This document shows positions 16,342 to 27,300 of a DNA stretch of 64,000 bases, one piece after another (position 1 is the first letter of the stretch; every line of letters starts with the position of its first letter). The stretch comes from Solimonas soli DSM 21787. GTDB lineage: Bacteria > Pseudomonadota > Gammaproteobacteria > Nevskiales > Nevskiaceae. The position numbers and the translations under genes are program-made. Under the pieces are notes generated by a model. The model was given only the letters and a program-made list of their open reading frames with translations, was not told where the DNA came from and searched no databases. The stretch covers positions 357,917 to 421,916 of the forward strand of contig NZ_KI440836.1 in NCBI RefSeq assembly GCF_000474945.1, given 5' to 3'.

Positions 16342-17436
16342 TCAGCCCGCGTCGGATTCCGAGGCAATTTCGCCGGGCTCAGACCGCGCAAAGCCGGTCG
16401 CCGCGGCGCTGGCCTGCCGCCGGTAGTCGCCGGGGCTGACGCCGGTCCATTGCCGGAAGGCGCGGTGGAAGGCGCTCGGCTCGGCGAAGCCGAGGCTCTG
16501 CGCGATCTCGACGATGGTCTGCGAGCTGCGCGTCAGCTGGCGGATCGCGAGGTCGCGACGCAGCGCGTCGCGGATGCCGCGGAACGACTGGCCCTCGTCG
16601 TCGAGCCGGCGGCGCAGGGTCGACACGCTGGCGCGGAATTCGCCGGCGAGCGTCGCGAAATCCGGCCAGCGCTCCGGCGGTTCGCTGCGCAGGCGGCGGC
16701 GGATGCGCGCCGAGAGGCTCTTCGGGTTCTGGTACTTGACGATGAAGTTGCGCGGCGCGCGCTGCAGGAATTCCTTGGCGCTGCGCTCGGTCTGCACGAC
16801 CGGCGCCGCCAGCTCCAGCGCGGCGAAGGTGAAGACCGTCTGCGGCGCGTCGAAGCCGACATCGCCGGCATAGACGGCGATGTACTCGCGCCACCACGGC
16901 GGCTGCGCGTAGGCGAAGCGCGCGGTGCGCACGCTGATGCGGCGGCCGATCAGCCAGCACAGCAGGCCATGCAGCATCACGAACAGGGTCTCGTGGGCGA
17001 AGCGCCGCCGCGCCTGGCCGGCGTCGCGCAGCACGACGAAGCGCAGCTCGACGAGCTCGCCGGTCACCGCGAACTCGATGCGCGTGTCGTCGAGCAGCAG
17101 GTTCAGGAGGCGCGCGCCGCGCGACAGCGCCTCGTGCAGCGTGCGCGTGTGCAGGGTCAGGTGAGTGAGCGTCGCGAAGCTGCCGACCTTGAGGCGCCGC
17201 GTGTCGAGGCCGAAGAACTCGTCGTCGAGCGCGCGGGCGATCTCCAGCCACAGGCTGCCGAAGGCATCGGCCGGCACGCGCGCCTCGTCCTGGTCGAGCA
17301 GCGCGGCATCGATGCCGGCGCCGCGCAAGAGCGGCAGCGGATCGAGGCCGCGCCGCACGACGCCGTCGAGCGCCTCGCGCACGAAGGCGATCGCCACGCT
17401 GCCACCATACGGCCCTTTCTCGATCGGGATCATCAT
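16342..17436 (-). CDS. AraC-family regulator with arabinose-binding-type N-terminal domain
   Basis: A 364-residue transcriptional regulator. Residues about 25-215 match the AraC N-terminal domain of the OruR/Arabinose_bd type ([20 protein letters not shown], then [11 protein letters not shown]). Residues about 245-345 form the two helix-turn-helix units ([20 protein letters not shown] and [20 protein letters not shown], ending in the [14 protein letters not shown] signature). Regulators of this subfamily often control lipid, terpenoid or amino-acid catabolism next to them. Divergence from icmF across 167 nt makes that gene the first candidate target. Two adjacent ATG codons (17436 and 17433) could start it. 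The C-terminal 25 residues are disordered. Confidence 0.87.
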   Translation of the reverse strand: MMIPIEKGPYGGSVAIAFVREALDGVVRRGLDPLPLLRGAGIDAALLDQDEARVPADAFGSLWLEIARALDDEFFGLDTRRLKVGSFATLTHLTLHTRTLHEALSRGARLLNLLLDDTRIEFAVTGELVELRFVVLRDAGQARRRFAHETLFVMLHGLLCWLIGRRISVRTARFAYAQPPWWREYIAVYAGDVGFDAPQTVFTFAALELAAPVVQTERSAKEFLQRAPRNFIVKYQNPKSLSARIRRRLRSEPPERWPDFATLAGEFRASVSTLRRRLDDEGQSFRGIRDALRRDLAIRQLTRSSQTIVEIAQSLGFAEPSAFHRAFRQWTGVSPGDYRRQASAAATGFARSEPGEIASESDAG

Positions 17437-17538
17437 CTTGCGCCGCGCCTGCCGCTTGTCCGAACGGCCCGGGAATTATGGCAAATCCGCTCAGCGCTCA
17501 CGATCGTTTCCGGCATCCCGCGGGCAGCGGCTGGCTCC

Positions 17539-17544
17539 TAGAAT
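17539..17544 (+). promoter_or_regulatory. candidate -10 element for icmF
   Basis: TAGAAT in the context CCTAGAATCG lies 59 nt upstream of the icmF ATG. The same CCTAGAATCG ten-mer precedes the ClpP-paralogue gene at 32908-32917. No good -35 is visible, so this rests on the -10 alone. Confidence 0.3.
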
Positions 17545-17603
17545 CGGCGATCGTCCTCATAGGGCCGGCGCCCGTGCGTCCAAGGCCCGATCCGGTGCCC
17601 GCC

Positions 17604-20600
17604 ATGAATGACCTGTCCATCGCGCATACGCTCAAGCCCTACAAGGCCAAGCACAAGGTGCGCTTCGTCACCGCGACCTCGCTGTTCGACGGCCACGACG
17701 CGACCGTCAACATCATGCGCCGCATCCTGCAGTCGACCGGCGCCGAGGTGATCCACCTCGGCCACAACCGTTCGGTCGGCGAGATCGTCAACGCCGCGCT
17801 GCAGGAGGACGTGCAGGGCCTGTGCATCACGTCCTACCAGGGCGGACACAACGAATTCTTCAAGTACATGATCGACCTGCTGCGCGCCAAGGGCGGCGGC
17901 AACATCAAGGTCTACGGCGGCGGCGGCGGCGTGATCGTGCCGTCGGAGATCAAGGAGCTGATGGACTACGGCGTCACGCGCCTGTACTCGCCCGAGGACG
18001 GCGCGATCATGGGCCTGCAGGGCATGATCAACGACGTCATCCAGGGCTGCGATTACGACGTCGCCGCGCTGGCGCCGAAACCGGGCGAAGCGCTCGCCGC
18101 GCTGCAGTCGGGCGACCGCCGCGCGCTCGCCCGCGTCATCACCGCGATCGAGAACGGCAGCTATGCGGACGGCATCAAGGACGCGATCCGCACCGCCGCC
18201 GCCGACATCAAGACGCCGACGCTCGGCATCACCGGCACCGGCGGCGCCGGCAAGTCCTCGCTCACCGACGAACTGGTGCTGCGCCTGCGCCTCGACCAGG
18301 GCGACGCGCTGCGCATCGCCATCGTCTCGATCGATCCCTCGCGCAAGCGCACCGGCGGCGCGCTGCTCGGCGACCGCATCCGCATGAACGCGATCGAGCC
18401 GTGGACCGAGGGCAAGGAACAGGTCTACATGCGCTCGCTGGCGACGCGCGACACCGGCACCGAGCTGTCGGCGGCGCTGCCGGACGTCATCGCCGCCTGC
18501 AAGCTGTCGGGCTTCGACCTGATCATCGTCGAGACCTCGGGCATCGGCCAGGGCGATGCGGCGATCGTGCCCTTCGTCGACACTTCGCTGTACGTGATGA
18601 CGCCGGAGTTCGGCGCCGCCTCGCAGCTCGAGAAGATCGACATGCTCGACTTCGCCGACTTCGTGGCGATCAACAAGTTCGACCGCAAGGGCGCCGCCGA
18701 CGCGCTGCGCGACGTGCGCAAGCAGGTGCAGCGCAACCGCGAGCTGTTCATGAAGCGACCCGAGGAGATGCCGGTCTACGGCACCATGGCCTCGCGCTTC
18801 AACGACGACGGCGTCACCGCGCTCTACCAGGCGCTCACCGGCAAGCTCGCCGCGCTCGGCCTCAAGCTCGAGGCCGGCCGGCTGCCGAAGGTGAACGTGA
18901 AGGCTTCGTCGGCGAGCCGTGCGATCGTGCCGCCGGAGCGTGTGCGCTATCTCGCCGAGATCGCCGACACGGTGCGCGGCTATCACAAGGACATCGCGCG
19001 ACAGGCGCGCGCCGCGCGCGAGCGGCAGTCGCTGCGCACGGTCAAGGCCCTGTTCGAGGCCAGCGGCAAGCCGGCGACCGGCTTCGACGAACTGATCTCC
19101 GCGAAGGACGGCGAGCTGACGCCGCATGCGCGCGAGCTGCTGGCGCAGTGGCCGGCGGTGCAGCAGCGCTACGCGCAGGACGAAGACGTCGTGAAGATCC
19201 GCGACAAGGAAATCCGCACCAGGCAGACCAGCGAATCGCTGTCCGGCACGAAGATCCGCAAGGTCTCGCTGCCGCGCTACGAGGACGACGGCGAGACGCT
19301 GCGCTTCCTGCTCAAGGAAAACCTGCCGGGCTACTTCCCCTTCACCGCCGGCGTGTTCCCGTTCAAGCGCGAGGGCGAAGACCCGACGCGCATGTTTGCC
19401 GGCGAAGGCGACGCCTTCCGCACCAACCGCCGCTTCAAGCACGTCTCGGAAGGCATGCCGGCGCATCGCCTGTCGACCGCCTTCGATTCGGTGACGCTGT
19501 ACGGCGCGGATCCGGACCCGCGTCCGGACATCTACGGCAAGGTCGGCAACTCCGGCGTGTCGATCGCCACGCTCGACGACATGAAGGTGCTGTATTCGGG
19601 CTTCGACCTGTGCGCGCCGACTACGTCGGTCTCGATGACGATCAACGGCCCGGCACCGATGATTCTCGCGATGTTCATGAACACCGCGATCGACCAGCAG
19701 GTCGACAAGTTCACCGAAACCCACAAGCGCGCGCCGAACGCCGACGAGTACGCGGCGCTGCGTGCCAGGGCGCTGTCGACCGTGCGCGGTACCGTGCAGG
19801 CCGACATCCTCAAGGAAGACCAGGGCCAGAACACCTGCATCTTCAGCACCGAATTCGCGCTGAAGATGATGGGCGACATCCAGCAGTATTTCGTCGACCA
19901 CAAGGTGCAGAACTTCTACTCGGTGTCGATCTCGGGCTACCACATCGCCGAGGCCGGCGCGAACCCGATCTCGCAGCTGGCGTTCACGCTGAGCAACGGC
20001 TTCACCTACGTGGAGTCGTACCTGGCGCGCGGCATGAAGATCGACGACTTCGCGCCGAACCTGTCGTTCTTCTTCTCCAACGGCATGGATCCGGAATACA
20101 CGGTGATCGGCCGTGTCGCGCGCCGCATCTGGGCGGTGGCGATGAAGCATCGCTACGGCGGCAACGAGCGTTCGCAGAAGCTCAAGTACCACGTGCAGAC
20201 CTCCGGTCGCTCGCTGCACGCCCAGGAGATGAACTTCAACGACATCCGCACGACGCTGCAGGCGCTGCTGGCGATCCAGGACAACTGCAACTCGCTGCAC
20301 ACCAACGCCTACGACGAGGCGATCACCACGCCGACGGAAGAATCGGTGCGCCGCGCGATGGCGATCCAGCTGATCATCAACCGCGAATTCGGCCTGGCCA
20401 AGAACGAGAATCCGCTGCAGGGCAGCTTCATCGTCGACGAGCTGACCGATCTCGTCGAGGAGGCCGTGCTCAAGGAATTCGAGGCGATCGCCTCGCGCGG
20501 CGGCGTGCTCGGCGCGATGGAGACCGGCTACCAGCGCGGCAAGATCCAGGAAGAGTCGCTCTACTACGAGCACAAGAAGCACGACGGCTCGCTGCCGATC

Positions 20601-20885
20601 ATCGGCGTCAACACCTTCCGCAACCCGCACGGTGATGCCGTCGCGCAGGAGATCGAGCTGGCGCGTTCGACCGAAGACGAAAAGCAGTCACAGCTCAAGC
20701 GCCTCGCCGACTTCCAGCGGCGCAACGCCGATGCTTCGCCGGCCATGCTCGCGCGCCTGCGCGACGCGGTGATCGCCGATGCCAACGTCTTCGAGGTGCT
20801 GATGGACGCGGTGCGCGTCTGCTCGCTCGGCCAGATCACGCAGACCCTGTTCGAGGTCGGCGGACGGTATCGCAGGAACATGTGA
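17604..20885 (+). CDS. icmF: fused isobutyryl-CoA mutase IcmF
   Basis: A 1093-residue fusion of three parts: a B12-binding domain (residues about 15-150; DGHDA with the cobalt-ligand His at 31), a MeaI-type G-protein chaperone (Walker A GTGGAGKS at 211-218), and the large mutase barrel (about 560-1093). It interconverts isobutyryl-CoA and n-butyryl-CoA with adenosylcobalamin while its GTPase domain protects the cofactor. The length and numbering match the Cupriavidus enzyme exactly, so the substrate residues can be read: F598 ([10 protein letters not shown]) and Q742 (EDQGQNT), the isobutyryl-CoA mutase pair and not the Leu/His pair of pivalyl-CoA mutases. The ATG at 17604 gives the family N-terminus. 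It is divergent from an AraC-type regulator. Confidence 0.96.
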   Translation: MNDLSIAHTLKPYKAKHKVRFVTATSLFDGHDATVNIMRRILQSTGAEVIHLGHNRSVGEIVNAALQEDVQGLCITSYQGGHNEFFKYMIDLLRAKGGGNIKVYGGGGGVIVPSEIKELMDYGVTRLYSPEDGAIMGLQGMINDVIQGCDYDVAALAPKPGEALAALQSGDRRALARVITAIENGSYADGIKDAIRTAAADIKTPTLGITGTGGAGKSSLTDELVLRLRLDQGDALRIAIVSIDPSRKRTGGALLGDRIRMNAIEPWTEGKEQVYMRSLATRDTGTELSAALPDVIAACKLSGFDLIIVETSGIGQGDAAIVPFVDTSLYVMTPEFGAASQLEKIDMLDFADFVAINKFDRKGAADALRDVRKQVQRNRELFMKRPEEMPVYGTMASRFNDDGVTALYQALTGKLAALGLKLEAGRLPKVNVKASSASRAIVPPERVRYLAEIADTVRGYHKDIARQARAARERQSLRTVKALFEASGKPATGFDELISAKDGELTPHARELLAQWPAVQQRYAQDEDVVKIRDKEIRTRQTSESLSGTKIRKVSLPRYEDDGETLRFLLKENLPGYFPFTAGVFPFKREGEDPTRMFAGEGDAFRTNRRFKHVSEGMPAHRLSTAFDSVTLYGADPDPRPDIYGKVGNSGVSIATLDDMKVLYSGFDLCAPTTSVSMTINGPAPMILAMFMNTAIDQQVDKFTETHKRAPNADEYAALRARALSTVRGTVQADILKEDQGQNTCIFSTEFALKMMGDIQQYFVDHKVQNFYSVSISGYHIAEAGANPISQLAFTLSNGFTYVESYLARGMKIDDFAPNLSFFFSNGMDPEYTVIGRVARRIWAVAMKHRYGGNERSQKLKYHVQTSGRSLHAQEMNFNDIRTTLQALLAIQDNCNSLHTNAYDEAITTPTEESVRRAMAIQLIINREFGLAKNENPLQGSFIVDELTDLVEEAVLKEFEAIASRGGVLGAMETGYQRGKIQEESLYYEHKKHDGSLPIIGVNTFRNPHGDAVAQEIELARSTEDEKQSQLKRLADFQRRNADASPAMLARLRDAVIADANVFEVLMDAVRVCSLGQITQTLFEVGGRYRRNM

Positions 20886-20985
20886 GCCGGCGCGGCGCGC
20901 CCGCCGTACCGCGAGCGCGCTCGTCCGTTCAGAGGACTGCGCGGCGGCGGGTCCGGTGTAGCGTCCGCGCATCACCGGAGCACGC

Positions 20986-21531
20986 ATGAACGCCGACCTC
21001 GAACGCCAGCTCGTCGAGTTGCTCGACAAGCAGGCCATCCACGAACTGATCGCCGCCTACTGCAACGCGGCCGACCGCCATGATTTCGCGAAGATGCGCG
21101 CGCTCTACCACGACGACGCGATCGACGAGCACGGCAAGTTCGCCAAGGGGCCGGCCCGGGATTTCCTCGACAAGCTGCCGGACATCCAGGCGCCGATGGC
21201 GATCCTGCATCACAACGTCACGACGGTGAACCTCAAGCTCGACGGCGATTACGCCGAGGGCGAGGTCTATCTCGTCGCGATGCACCAGGTGCGCAGCGGC
21301 GACAGGCTCTACGACGTGCTCATCGGCGGCCGCTACTTCGACAAGTACGAGAAGCGCGCCGGCGTGTGGAAGTTCAGCCATCGCTCGATCGTCGCCGACT
21401 GGGCCTATCCGGCGAACCCGAGCAGGATCGAACTCGACCATCCTTTCCTCGCCGGCGCCTACATCGGCGCGCCGGGCGCGGACGATCCGTCCTACGGCTT
21501 CTTCCGCCTGCTGCGCCGCGGCGAACGCTGA
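20986..21531 (+). CDS. SnoaL-like (NTF2-fold) protein
   Basis: A 181-residue protein with the SnoaL-like alpha+beta barrel fold. Its N-terminus LLDKQAIHELIAAYCNAADRHDF with following ALYHDDAIDEHG is the standard opening of the family that includes bile-acid 7-alpha-dehydratase and ring-hydroxylating dioxygenase beta-like proteins. HHNVTTVNLKLDGDYAEGEVY and FDKYEKRAGVWKFSHRSIVADW supply the later strands. The Tyr, Asp and His of the N-terminal helix pair are those that often form the active site, so a dehydratase or isomerase role is possible but unproven. It has a good SD (CCGGAG). It follows icmF by 100 nt and precedes an enoyl-CoA hydratase gene by 37 nt, which suggests a CoA-ester catabolic unit. 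Confidence 0.83.
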   Translation: MNADLERQLVELLDKQAIHELIAAYCNAADRHDFAKMRALYHDDAIDEHGKFAKGPARDFLDKLPDIQAPMAILHHNVTTVNLKLDGDYAEGEVYLVAMHQVRSGDRLYDVLIGGRYFDKYEKRAGVWKFSHRSIVADWAYPANPSRIELDHPFLAGAYIGAPGADDPSYGFFRLLRRGER

Positions 21532-21568
21532 CTTGCGCCGGGCGCGTCGCCGGGCTTAGCGTCGCGCC

Positions 21569-22612
21569 ATGAAGCCGGAACCCGAGCTGCTGACCGCTGG
21601 CGACGTGGCGATGCTGGCGCGGCTGCACGAGCGCAGCGCGCACACGCCGCTGGCGCAGCCGTTCCTGCTGCTCGCGCTCGATCCCGACCGGCCGGCGCCG
21701 GCGGCGGCCGCATGGCTGCGCGACCTGCCGGCGCCGGTCATCGGCATCGGCGCCGACGACACGCCATGGGCGGCGGCCTGCGACGTCGTCGTCGACAGCG
21801 TGCGCGCCGCCGCACCGCTCATCGACAACATCCGGCGCACGCCGATGGCGGCGATGGTGCTCGTGCAGCTGCTGCGCCTCGTCGAGCGCCTGCCGCTCGA
21901 GCAGGCCCTGATCGCCGAATCGCTCGCCTACGCCACGCTGCAGAACGGTGCCGAATTCCGAGCCTGGCGCGCCGCGCAGGCGCCGCCGCCGCCGCCGCCG
22001 GCCGAGGACGGCGCGGCGGTGATCCTCACGCGCGAGGGCGACACCCTGCAGCTCGCGCTGAACCGGCCGGCGAATCGCAATGCGATGACCGTCGAGATGC
22101 GCGACGCGCTCTGCGAAGCGCTGCAGCTCGCGCTCTGCGATCCCGGCGTCGCGCGCCTGCGTATCCACGGTCGCGGCAAATGCTTTTCGCTCGGCGGCGA
22201 CCTCCGCGAGTTCGGCAGCGCGCCCGACGCAGCGACCGCGCACCTCGTGCGCAGCCTCGCCCTGCCGGGCCGCGGGCTCGCCGCTTGCGGCCCGCGGGCC
22301 GAAGTTTTCGTGCACGGCGCCTGCGTCGGCTCGGGCATCGAATTTCCCGCCTTCGCCGGCCGCGTGGTGGCGGCGCGTGACGCCTGGTTTCAGCTGCCGG
22401 AGCTGAAGTTCGGCCTCATTCCCGGCGCTGGCGGTTGCGTCAGCATCAGCCGGCGCATCGGCCGCCGCCGCACGGCCTGGCTGGCCCTGTCGGGGCGCCG
22501 GCTCGCCGCGAGCGAGGCGCTGTACTGGGGCCTGGTCGATGCGCTGACGCCGGCCGGCGACGACGGCCCGGCGGCGGCGGCCGCCGCCGCAGAGGACGGC
22601 GCGACAAAGTGA
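21569..22612 (+). CDS. enoyl-CoA hydratase/isomerase with N-terminal extension
   Basis: A 347-residue crotonase-family protein. The crotonase core spans about residues 150-340: the GRGKCFSLGGDLREFG oxyanion-hole segment, then GSGIEF and LPELKFGLIPGAGG carrying two glutamates, E258 and E278. Their 20-residue spacing is that of E144/E164 in rat enoyl-CoA hydratase, so a hydratase active site looks complete. Residues 1-145 are an unusual extension with alpha/beta character (FLLLALDPDRPAP, VIGIGADDTPWAAACDVVVD) ending in a poly-Pro linker (PPPPPP). I do not recognise that domain; it could be a degenerate second crotonase half. The next gene starts 4 nt after the stop. Confidence 0.82.
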   Translation: MKPEPELLTAGDVAMLARLHERSAHTPLAQPFLLLALDPDRPAPAAAAWLRDLPAPVIGIGADDTPWAAACDVVVDSVRAAAPLIDNIRRTPMAAMVLVQLLRLVERLPLEQALIAESLAYATLQNGAEFRAWRAAQAPPPPPPAEDGAAVILTREGDTLQLALNRPANRNAMTVEMRDALCEALQLALCDPGVARLRIHGRGKCFSLGGDLREFGSAPDAATAHLVRSLALPGRGLAACGPRAEVFVHGACVGSGIEFPAFAGRVVAARDAWFQLPELKFGLIPGAGGCVSISRRIGRRRTAWLALSGRRLAASEALYWGLVDALTPAGDDGPAAAAAAAEDGATK

Positions 22613-22616
22613 GAGC

Positions 22617-23768
22617 ATGAATTCTGCAGACGCCCGTGTTGCCGCTGACCGGACGCCAGGCGACAGCCTGCCGCTGAAGCAACCCTGGCGGCTGCTCGGC
22701 CAGGTCGCCATCAGCATCCTGGTCGACACGCTGCTGCTCGCGCTGTTCGCCCGCGCCGGCACCATTTCCTACAAGGTCGCCGCGCTCTACGCGCTGATCG
22801 CCGGCGCCTGTGTCGTCGTGTTCTATGTGCTGCTGCGCAGCGAATGGGCGGCGCGCCAGCCCGACCCGGCCCTGACGCGCGCGCAATTGCTCACCTCCTC
22901 GGCGGTCGAGCTCGGCTTCGCGCTGTATGCGCCGCCGCTCGCTTTCTATTTCTTCAACATCCTGTTCCTGATCTTCGCGTTCGGCGCATTGCGCCTGCGT
23001 CTGCAGCAGATGCTGACCAGCTTCATCATCGTCACCCTGGCCGGCGTGCTCGTGCGCATGCAGCTGGGCGACCGGCTCAGCGTGCCGAACGCGACGCCGG
23101 CCGAGCAGCTCCTGGTCTGGCTCGGCCATGCCGCGACGCTGCTGCGCTGCTGCGTCGCCGGCTGGTACGGCAACAATCTGCGCCACGCGCTGCTGCGCAA
23201 GAATCGCGAACTGGCGGCGGCGTCCGCGCGCATCGGCTATCTCGCCATGCACGACAGCCTCACCGGCACGCTGCTGCGCAAGCCGGTGTGGAACCTGATC
23301 GAGCAACAGGCCTGCCCGCCGGTGTTCAGCATCGTGATGCTCGACATCGACCACTTCAAAAGCATCAACGACCAGCACGGCCACATCGCCGGCGACGAAG
23401 TGCTGCGCCAGTTCGCGCAGACCGTGAACGCGCAGATCCGGCCGGGCGATGCCTTCGGCCGCTACGGCGGCGAGGAATTCCTGCTGCTGCTGCCCGGCGC
23501 CGAGCCGAAGGCCGCGCTGGCAACCGCCGACCGCATCCGCCGCGCCATCATCGACGCGGACTGGCAGCGCATCGCCCCGGGCCTGCGCGTCACCGTGTCC
23601 GCCGGCGTCGCCAGTGCCGCGCCGCGCGAGCCGGTGCGGCAGCTCGTCGACCGCGCCGATCGCGCGCTGTATGCCGCCAAGCGCGGCGGTCGCGACTGCG
23701 CGCTGCTGATGCGCGACGACGGCCGGTTGGAGGCCAGCGACGGCAGCGTGGTCGCCGAACTCGCCTGA
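22617..23768 (+). CDS. membrane diguanylate cyclase (GGDEF)
   Basis: A 383-residue protein with an N-terminal membrane domain of about six helices (residues 27-185) and a C-terminal GGDEF domain (about 205-370). The active site is the GGEEF variant at 284-288, and the metal/substrate residues DIDHFKSINDQHGH are intact, so it should make c-di-GMP from two GTP. An inhibitory I-site RPGD lies exactly five residues upstream (275-278), indicating product feedback. The membrane sensor has no recognised domain. The start codon is 4 nt after the hydratase stop, so it is co-transcribed with genes of CoA-ester metabolism; whether that is functional or incidental cannot be read from the sequence. Confidence 0.93.
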   Translation: MNSADARVAADRTPGDSLPLKQPWRLLGQVAISILVDTLLLALFARAGTISYKVAALYALIAGACVVVFYVLLRSEWAARQPDPALTRAQLLTSSAVELGFALYAPPLAFYFFNILFLIFAFGALRLRLQQMLTSFIIVTLAGVLVRMQLGDRLSVPNATPAEQLLVWLGHAATLLRCCVAGWYGNNLRHALLRKNRELAAASARIGYLAMHDSLTGTLLRKPVWNLIEQQACPPVFSIVMLDIDHFKSINDQHGHIAGDEVLRQFAQTVNAQIRPGDAFGRYGGEEFLLLLPGAEPKAALATADRIRRAIIDADWQRIAPGLRVTVSAGVASAAPREPVRQLVDRADRALYAAKRGGRDCALLMRDDGRLEASDGSVVAELA

Positions 23769-23811
23769 GCCCGGGCTGGCGCCGGCCGCACGCCGCGGCC
23801 ATGCTGCGCGG

Positions 23812-24375
23812 ATGAACTTCCTCGCGCATCTCTGGCTCGCCGAGCGCACCGGCACCTCGCTGGCCGGCAGCGTGCTGGGCGACGTCGTGCGCGGCGCCGA
23901 TCTGAGCGCCTATCCGGATGACATCGCCGTCGGCATCCGTCTGCACCGGCGCATCGACGCGGTCACCGACCGCCATCCCGCGGTCGGTGCGCTGCGCGCG
24001 CAATTTCCCGACGGCGCGCGCCGCTACGCCGGCATCGTCCTCGATCTGGCTTTCGACCATGCGCTGGCGCTCGACTGGCCGCGCTACAGCGGCGACGCGC
24101 TGCCCGACTTCTGCGCTCGCGCCGGCCGTGCGGTCGCAGATGCCGCGCACTGGTTCGAGCGCGCCGGCGGCCGCCGCAGCTCGGCCGCGTCGTTCGCCGC
24201 GCTGCTGCTGTCGTACGCCGAGCCGGCCGGCATCGATCGCGCCATCGCGCGCACCGCCGCGCGGCTGCGCCAGCCGCAGGCGCTGCTCGACGCCGGCCGC
24301 GCCTGGCCCTCGCGCCTGCCGGCCTTGCGCAGCGCGCTGCCGCCGCTGCTCGAGACCCTGGCGGCGACTTATTAG
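23812..24375 (+). CDS. acpH: acyl carrier protein phosphodiesterase-like protein
   Basis: A 187-residue member of the ACP phosphodiesterase (AcpH/YajB) family, an HD-type fold that removes the 4'-phosphopantetheine from acyl carrier protein. The family signature is clear from the first residue: MNFLAHLWLA, then LAGSVLGDVVRG, GIRLHRRIDAVTDRHP and IVLDLAFDHALALDW, containing the conserved His and Asp metal-site residues. The length is normal (E. coli 193). It begins 43 nt behind the diguanylate cyclase gene and stops 10 nt before the stop of the convergent GGDEF-EAL gene. In several bacteria the true activity remains unverified, so the symbol marks homology. Confidence 0.85.
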   Translation: MNFLAHLWLAERTGTSLAGSVLGDVVRGADLSAYPDDIAVGIRLHRRIDAVTDRHPAVGALRAQFPDGARRYAGIVLDLAFDHALALDWPRYSGDALPDFCARAGRAVADAAHWFERAGGRRSSAASFAALLLSYAEPAGIDRAIARTAARLRQPQALLDAGRAWPSRLPALRSALPPLLETLAATY

Positions 24376-24385
24376 GGCGGACGAA

Positions 24386-27300
24386 TCAGCCTTCGCGCAG
24401 GCGGCGCAGTTCGATCAGCTTCGACGGCAGCTCGGCGGCCGGGCTCGGCATGCAGAAGTGATGGCCCTGCAGGGTGAAGGCGTCGGCCGGCGCCGCGCTG
24501 CCGATGTAGTAGCCCTGCGCCGCGTCGCAGGCGCGCTCGCGCAGGTAGACGAGCTGCGCCTCGGTCTCGACGCCTTCGGCGACCACGCGTACCTTGAGAC
24601 CGTGCGCCATGGCAATGATGGCGCGCGCGACGGCGGCATCGGCGGGATCGTCGATGATGTCGTGCACGAAGCTGCGGTCGATCTTGAGCAGGTCGATCGG
24701 AAAGCGCGTGATGTACGACAGGCTCGAATAGCCGGTGCCGAAATCGTCGACGGCGATCGCCACGCCGAGCTCGCGCAGCGTCTTCAGGATGAAAGTGGTG
24801 TCCTCGGACTGCGCCATCAGCGCGCCTTCGGTGATCTCCAGCACCAGCTTCGATGCCGGCAGGCCGCTGCCGGCCAGCGCGGCGCGCACCTGCTCGACGA
24901 GCTCGGGATGGGCGAACTGCTTCGGCGACAGGTTGACGGCGACGCTCAGGCTCTGGCCGAGGCGACGCTGCAGCTCGACGGCTTCGCGGCAGGCGCTGTT
25001 CAGCGTCCAGTAGCCGATCGGAATGATCAGGCCGGTCTCCTCGGCGACCGCGAGGAAGGCCGACGGCGGCACCAGGCCGCGCTCCGGATGCCGCCAGCGG
25101 ATCAGCGCCTCGACGCCGGACACCTCGCCGGTCGCCAGGCTGATCTGCGGTTCGTAGTGCATCTCGAACTCGCCGCGCGCCAGCGCGCGGCGCAGCTCGG
25201 TCTCGATGAGGATGCGCTGCTCGGCCTCGACCAGCATGTCCTGCGTGAACAGGCGATAGCCGGCGCGGCCGCCGAGCTTGGCCTTGTACATCGCCGTGTC
25301 CGCGTTCTTCAGCAAGGTCACCGGGTCGTGGCCGTCGGCCGGATAGCGGCTGATGCCGACGCTGGCGGTCACGTGCAGCTCGTGCGGCCCGACGACGATC
25401 GGCCGCGCCATCGCCGACACCACGGCCTGCGCGCTGCGCACGATGCTGTGCGCATCGGCGAGGTCCGGCAGCAGGATGGCGAACTCGTCGCCGCCCATGC
25501 GCGCGATCGAATCGCAGCCGCGCACGCAATCGCGCAGCCGCGCGGCGACCGCCTGCAGGATCTGGTCGCCGACGTGATGGCCGAGCGAATCGTTGATGCG
25601 CTTGAAGTTGTCGAGGTCGATCATCATCAGCGCGAGGCCGTTGCGGGCGCGGCGCGCGCGCGCGATCGCGACCGCCATGCGGTCGTTGAACAGCGCGCGG
25701 TTCGGCAGCTGCGTCAGGGTGTCGTGGTGCGCGAGATGGCGGATGTAATCCTCGCGCCGGCGGCGCTCGGTGATGTCGTAGGCCATCGCCAGATAGCCGG
25801 TCAGCCGGCCGCTGCCGTCGCGCCGCGCCGTCACCGCCATCTCGATCGGCACCGACGAGTCGTCCTTGCGGCGCGCGCTCCACTCGTGTTCGTCGACCAG
25901 GCCGCGATCGGCGCGCAGCGTCAGCGCCGACAGGCCGGCGTCGACGCGCACGCCGAATTCCTTGCCGAGCTCGTCGGCGCGGGCCGCCAGATCGCGGCCG
26001 TCGACGAGCTGGTGCAGGGCAAGCTTGCCGATCATCTCGTCCTGGCGATACCACCAGAGACGCTCGGCCGCCGGATTGGCCGCCACCACGCGGCCGTCGC
26101 GATCGGTGGCGATGATGCCGAACGCCGCGCCGTCGAGGATCGATTGCCGGAAACTGTCGGCGTCGGCCAGCGCCTGCTCGGCGCGGCGGCGGTCGCTGAT
26201 GTCGGCGACCACGCCGACGAAGCGGCGCTGGCCATCCGTCTCGATCGCGTTGACCGACAGCGACATCGGAAACTCCTCGCCGTTGCGGCGCTGCCCGATG
26301 ACCTCGCGGCGCAGGCCGATGATGCGGCCGTACTGTTCGGGCCGGAAGTGGGTCACGTGCGCGTCGTGGCTGGCGCGGAAACGTTCCGGCATCAGCATCG
26401 TCACGTTGCGGCCGACGACGTCGGCGGCGGCGTGGCCGAACATCTGTTCGGCGGCGCGGTTGAAGGTCTGCACGATTCCCGCTTCGTCGATCGTCAGGAT
26501 GCCCTCGGCGCTGCCGTCGACGATCGCGCGCTGATAGGCCTCCGTGCGGCGCAGCGTCGTGGTGATGTTCTCGGCGATCGCGCGTGCGCGCTGGCGGCCG
26601 CCGCCGAGCAGGAAGACGATGACGGCGAGCAGCAGGCTGTACAGCGTGCCGGCGATCGCGGTCGCCGACGGCGCCGTCGACGCGCCGGCGAACGCCGCCG
26701 TGCCCGCGTAACGCAAACGCCACTGCCGGCCATACAGGTTCAGCGTCTGCTCGCCCGCCAGCAGCGGTCGCACATCGGCCGGCGCGTTGTCGAACAGCGT
26801 GCCGCCGCCGGCATCGTCCAGCCGCAGGCGGATGCCGGCGGCCGCGGCCGCGAGCACCGGGCGCAGGAAGTCGCCCATGCGAAACGGCGCGTACACGTAA
26901 CCGAGCAGCGCGCCGCGGCGGTCCGCGATGTCGTGCAGCGGCAGCTCGCGACGGTACACCGGCAGGTACAGCAGCGTGCCCTTCTGCGGATCCTCGCCGG
27001 TTTCCCGCACGAGCTCGACCGGACCGCTCAGCGCCGCCTCGCCGCTGTCGCGCGCCATCACCATCGCCGCGCGCCGCACCGGCTGCGCGAACATGTCGTA
27101 GCCGAAGGCGCGCTGATTGCGCTTGGTGAACGGCTCGATGAATTCGATGGCGGTGTACTCGTCGCGCGGTCCGGCCGGAAAGACGGCATAGGCCGGAAAA
27201 CCCTCGGCGCGCACGCGGCGCTCGTGCTCGCCCAGTTGCGCGGCCTCGATCCGGCGCGCGAAGGCGATCGCCTGCACGCCGGGATAGCGCAGGCCGATAT

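Noticed and set aside
17538-20630. A 1030-codon frame antisense to icmF
   Set aside because: Same codon-bias artefact; the composition is biased and the sense strand encodes a full-length IcmF with all motifs.
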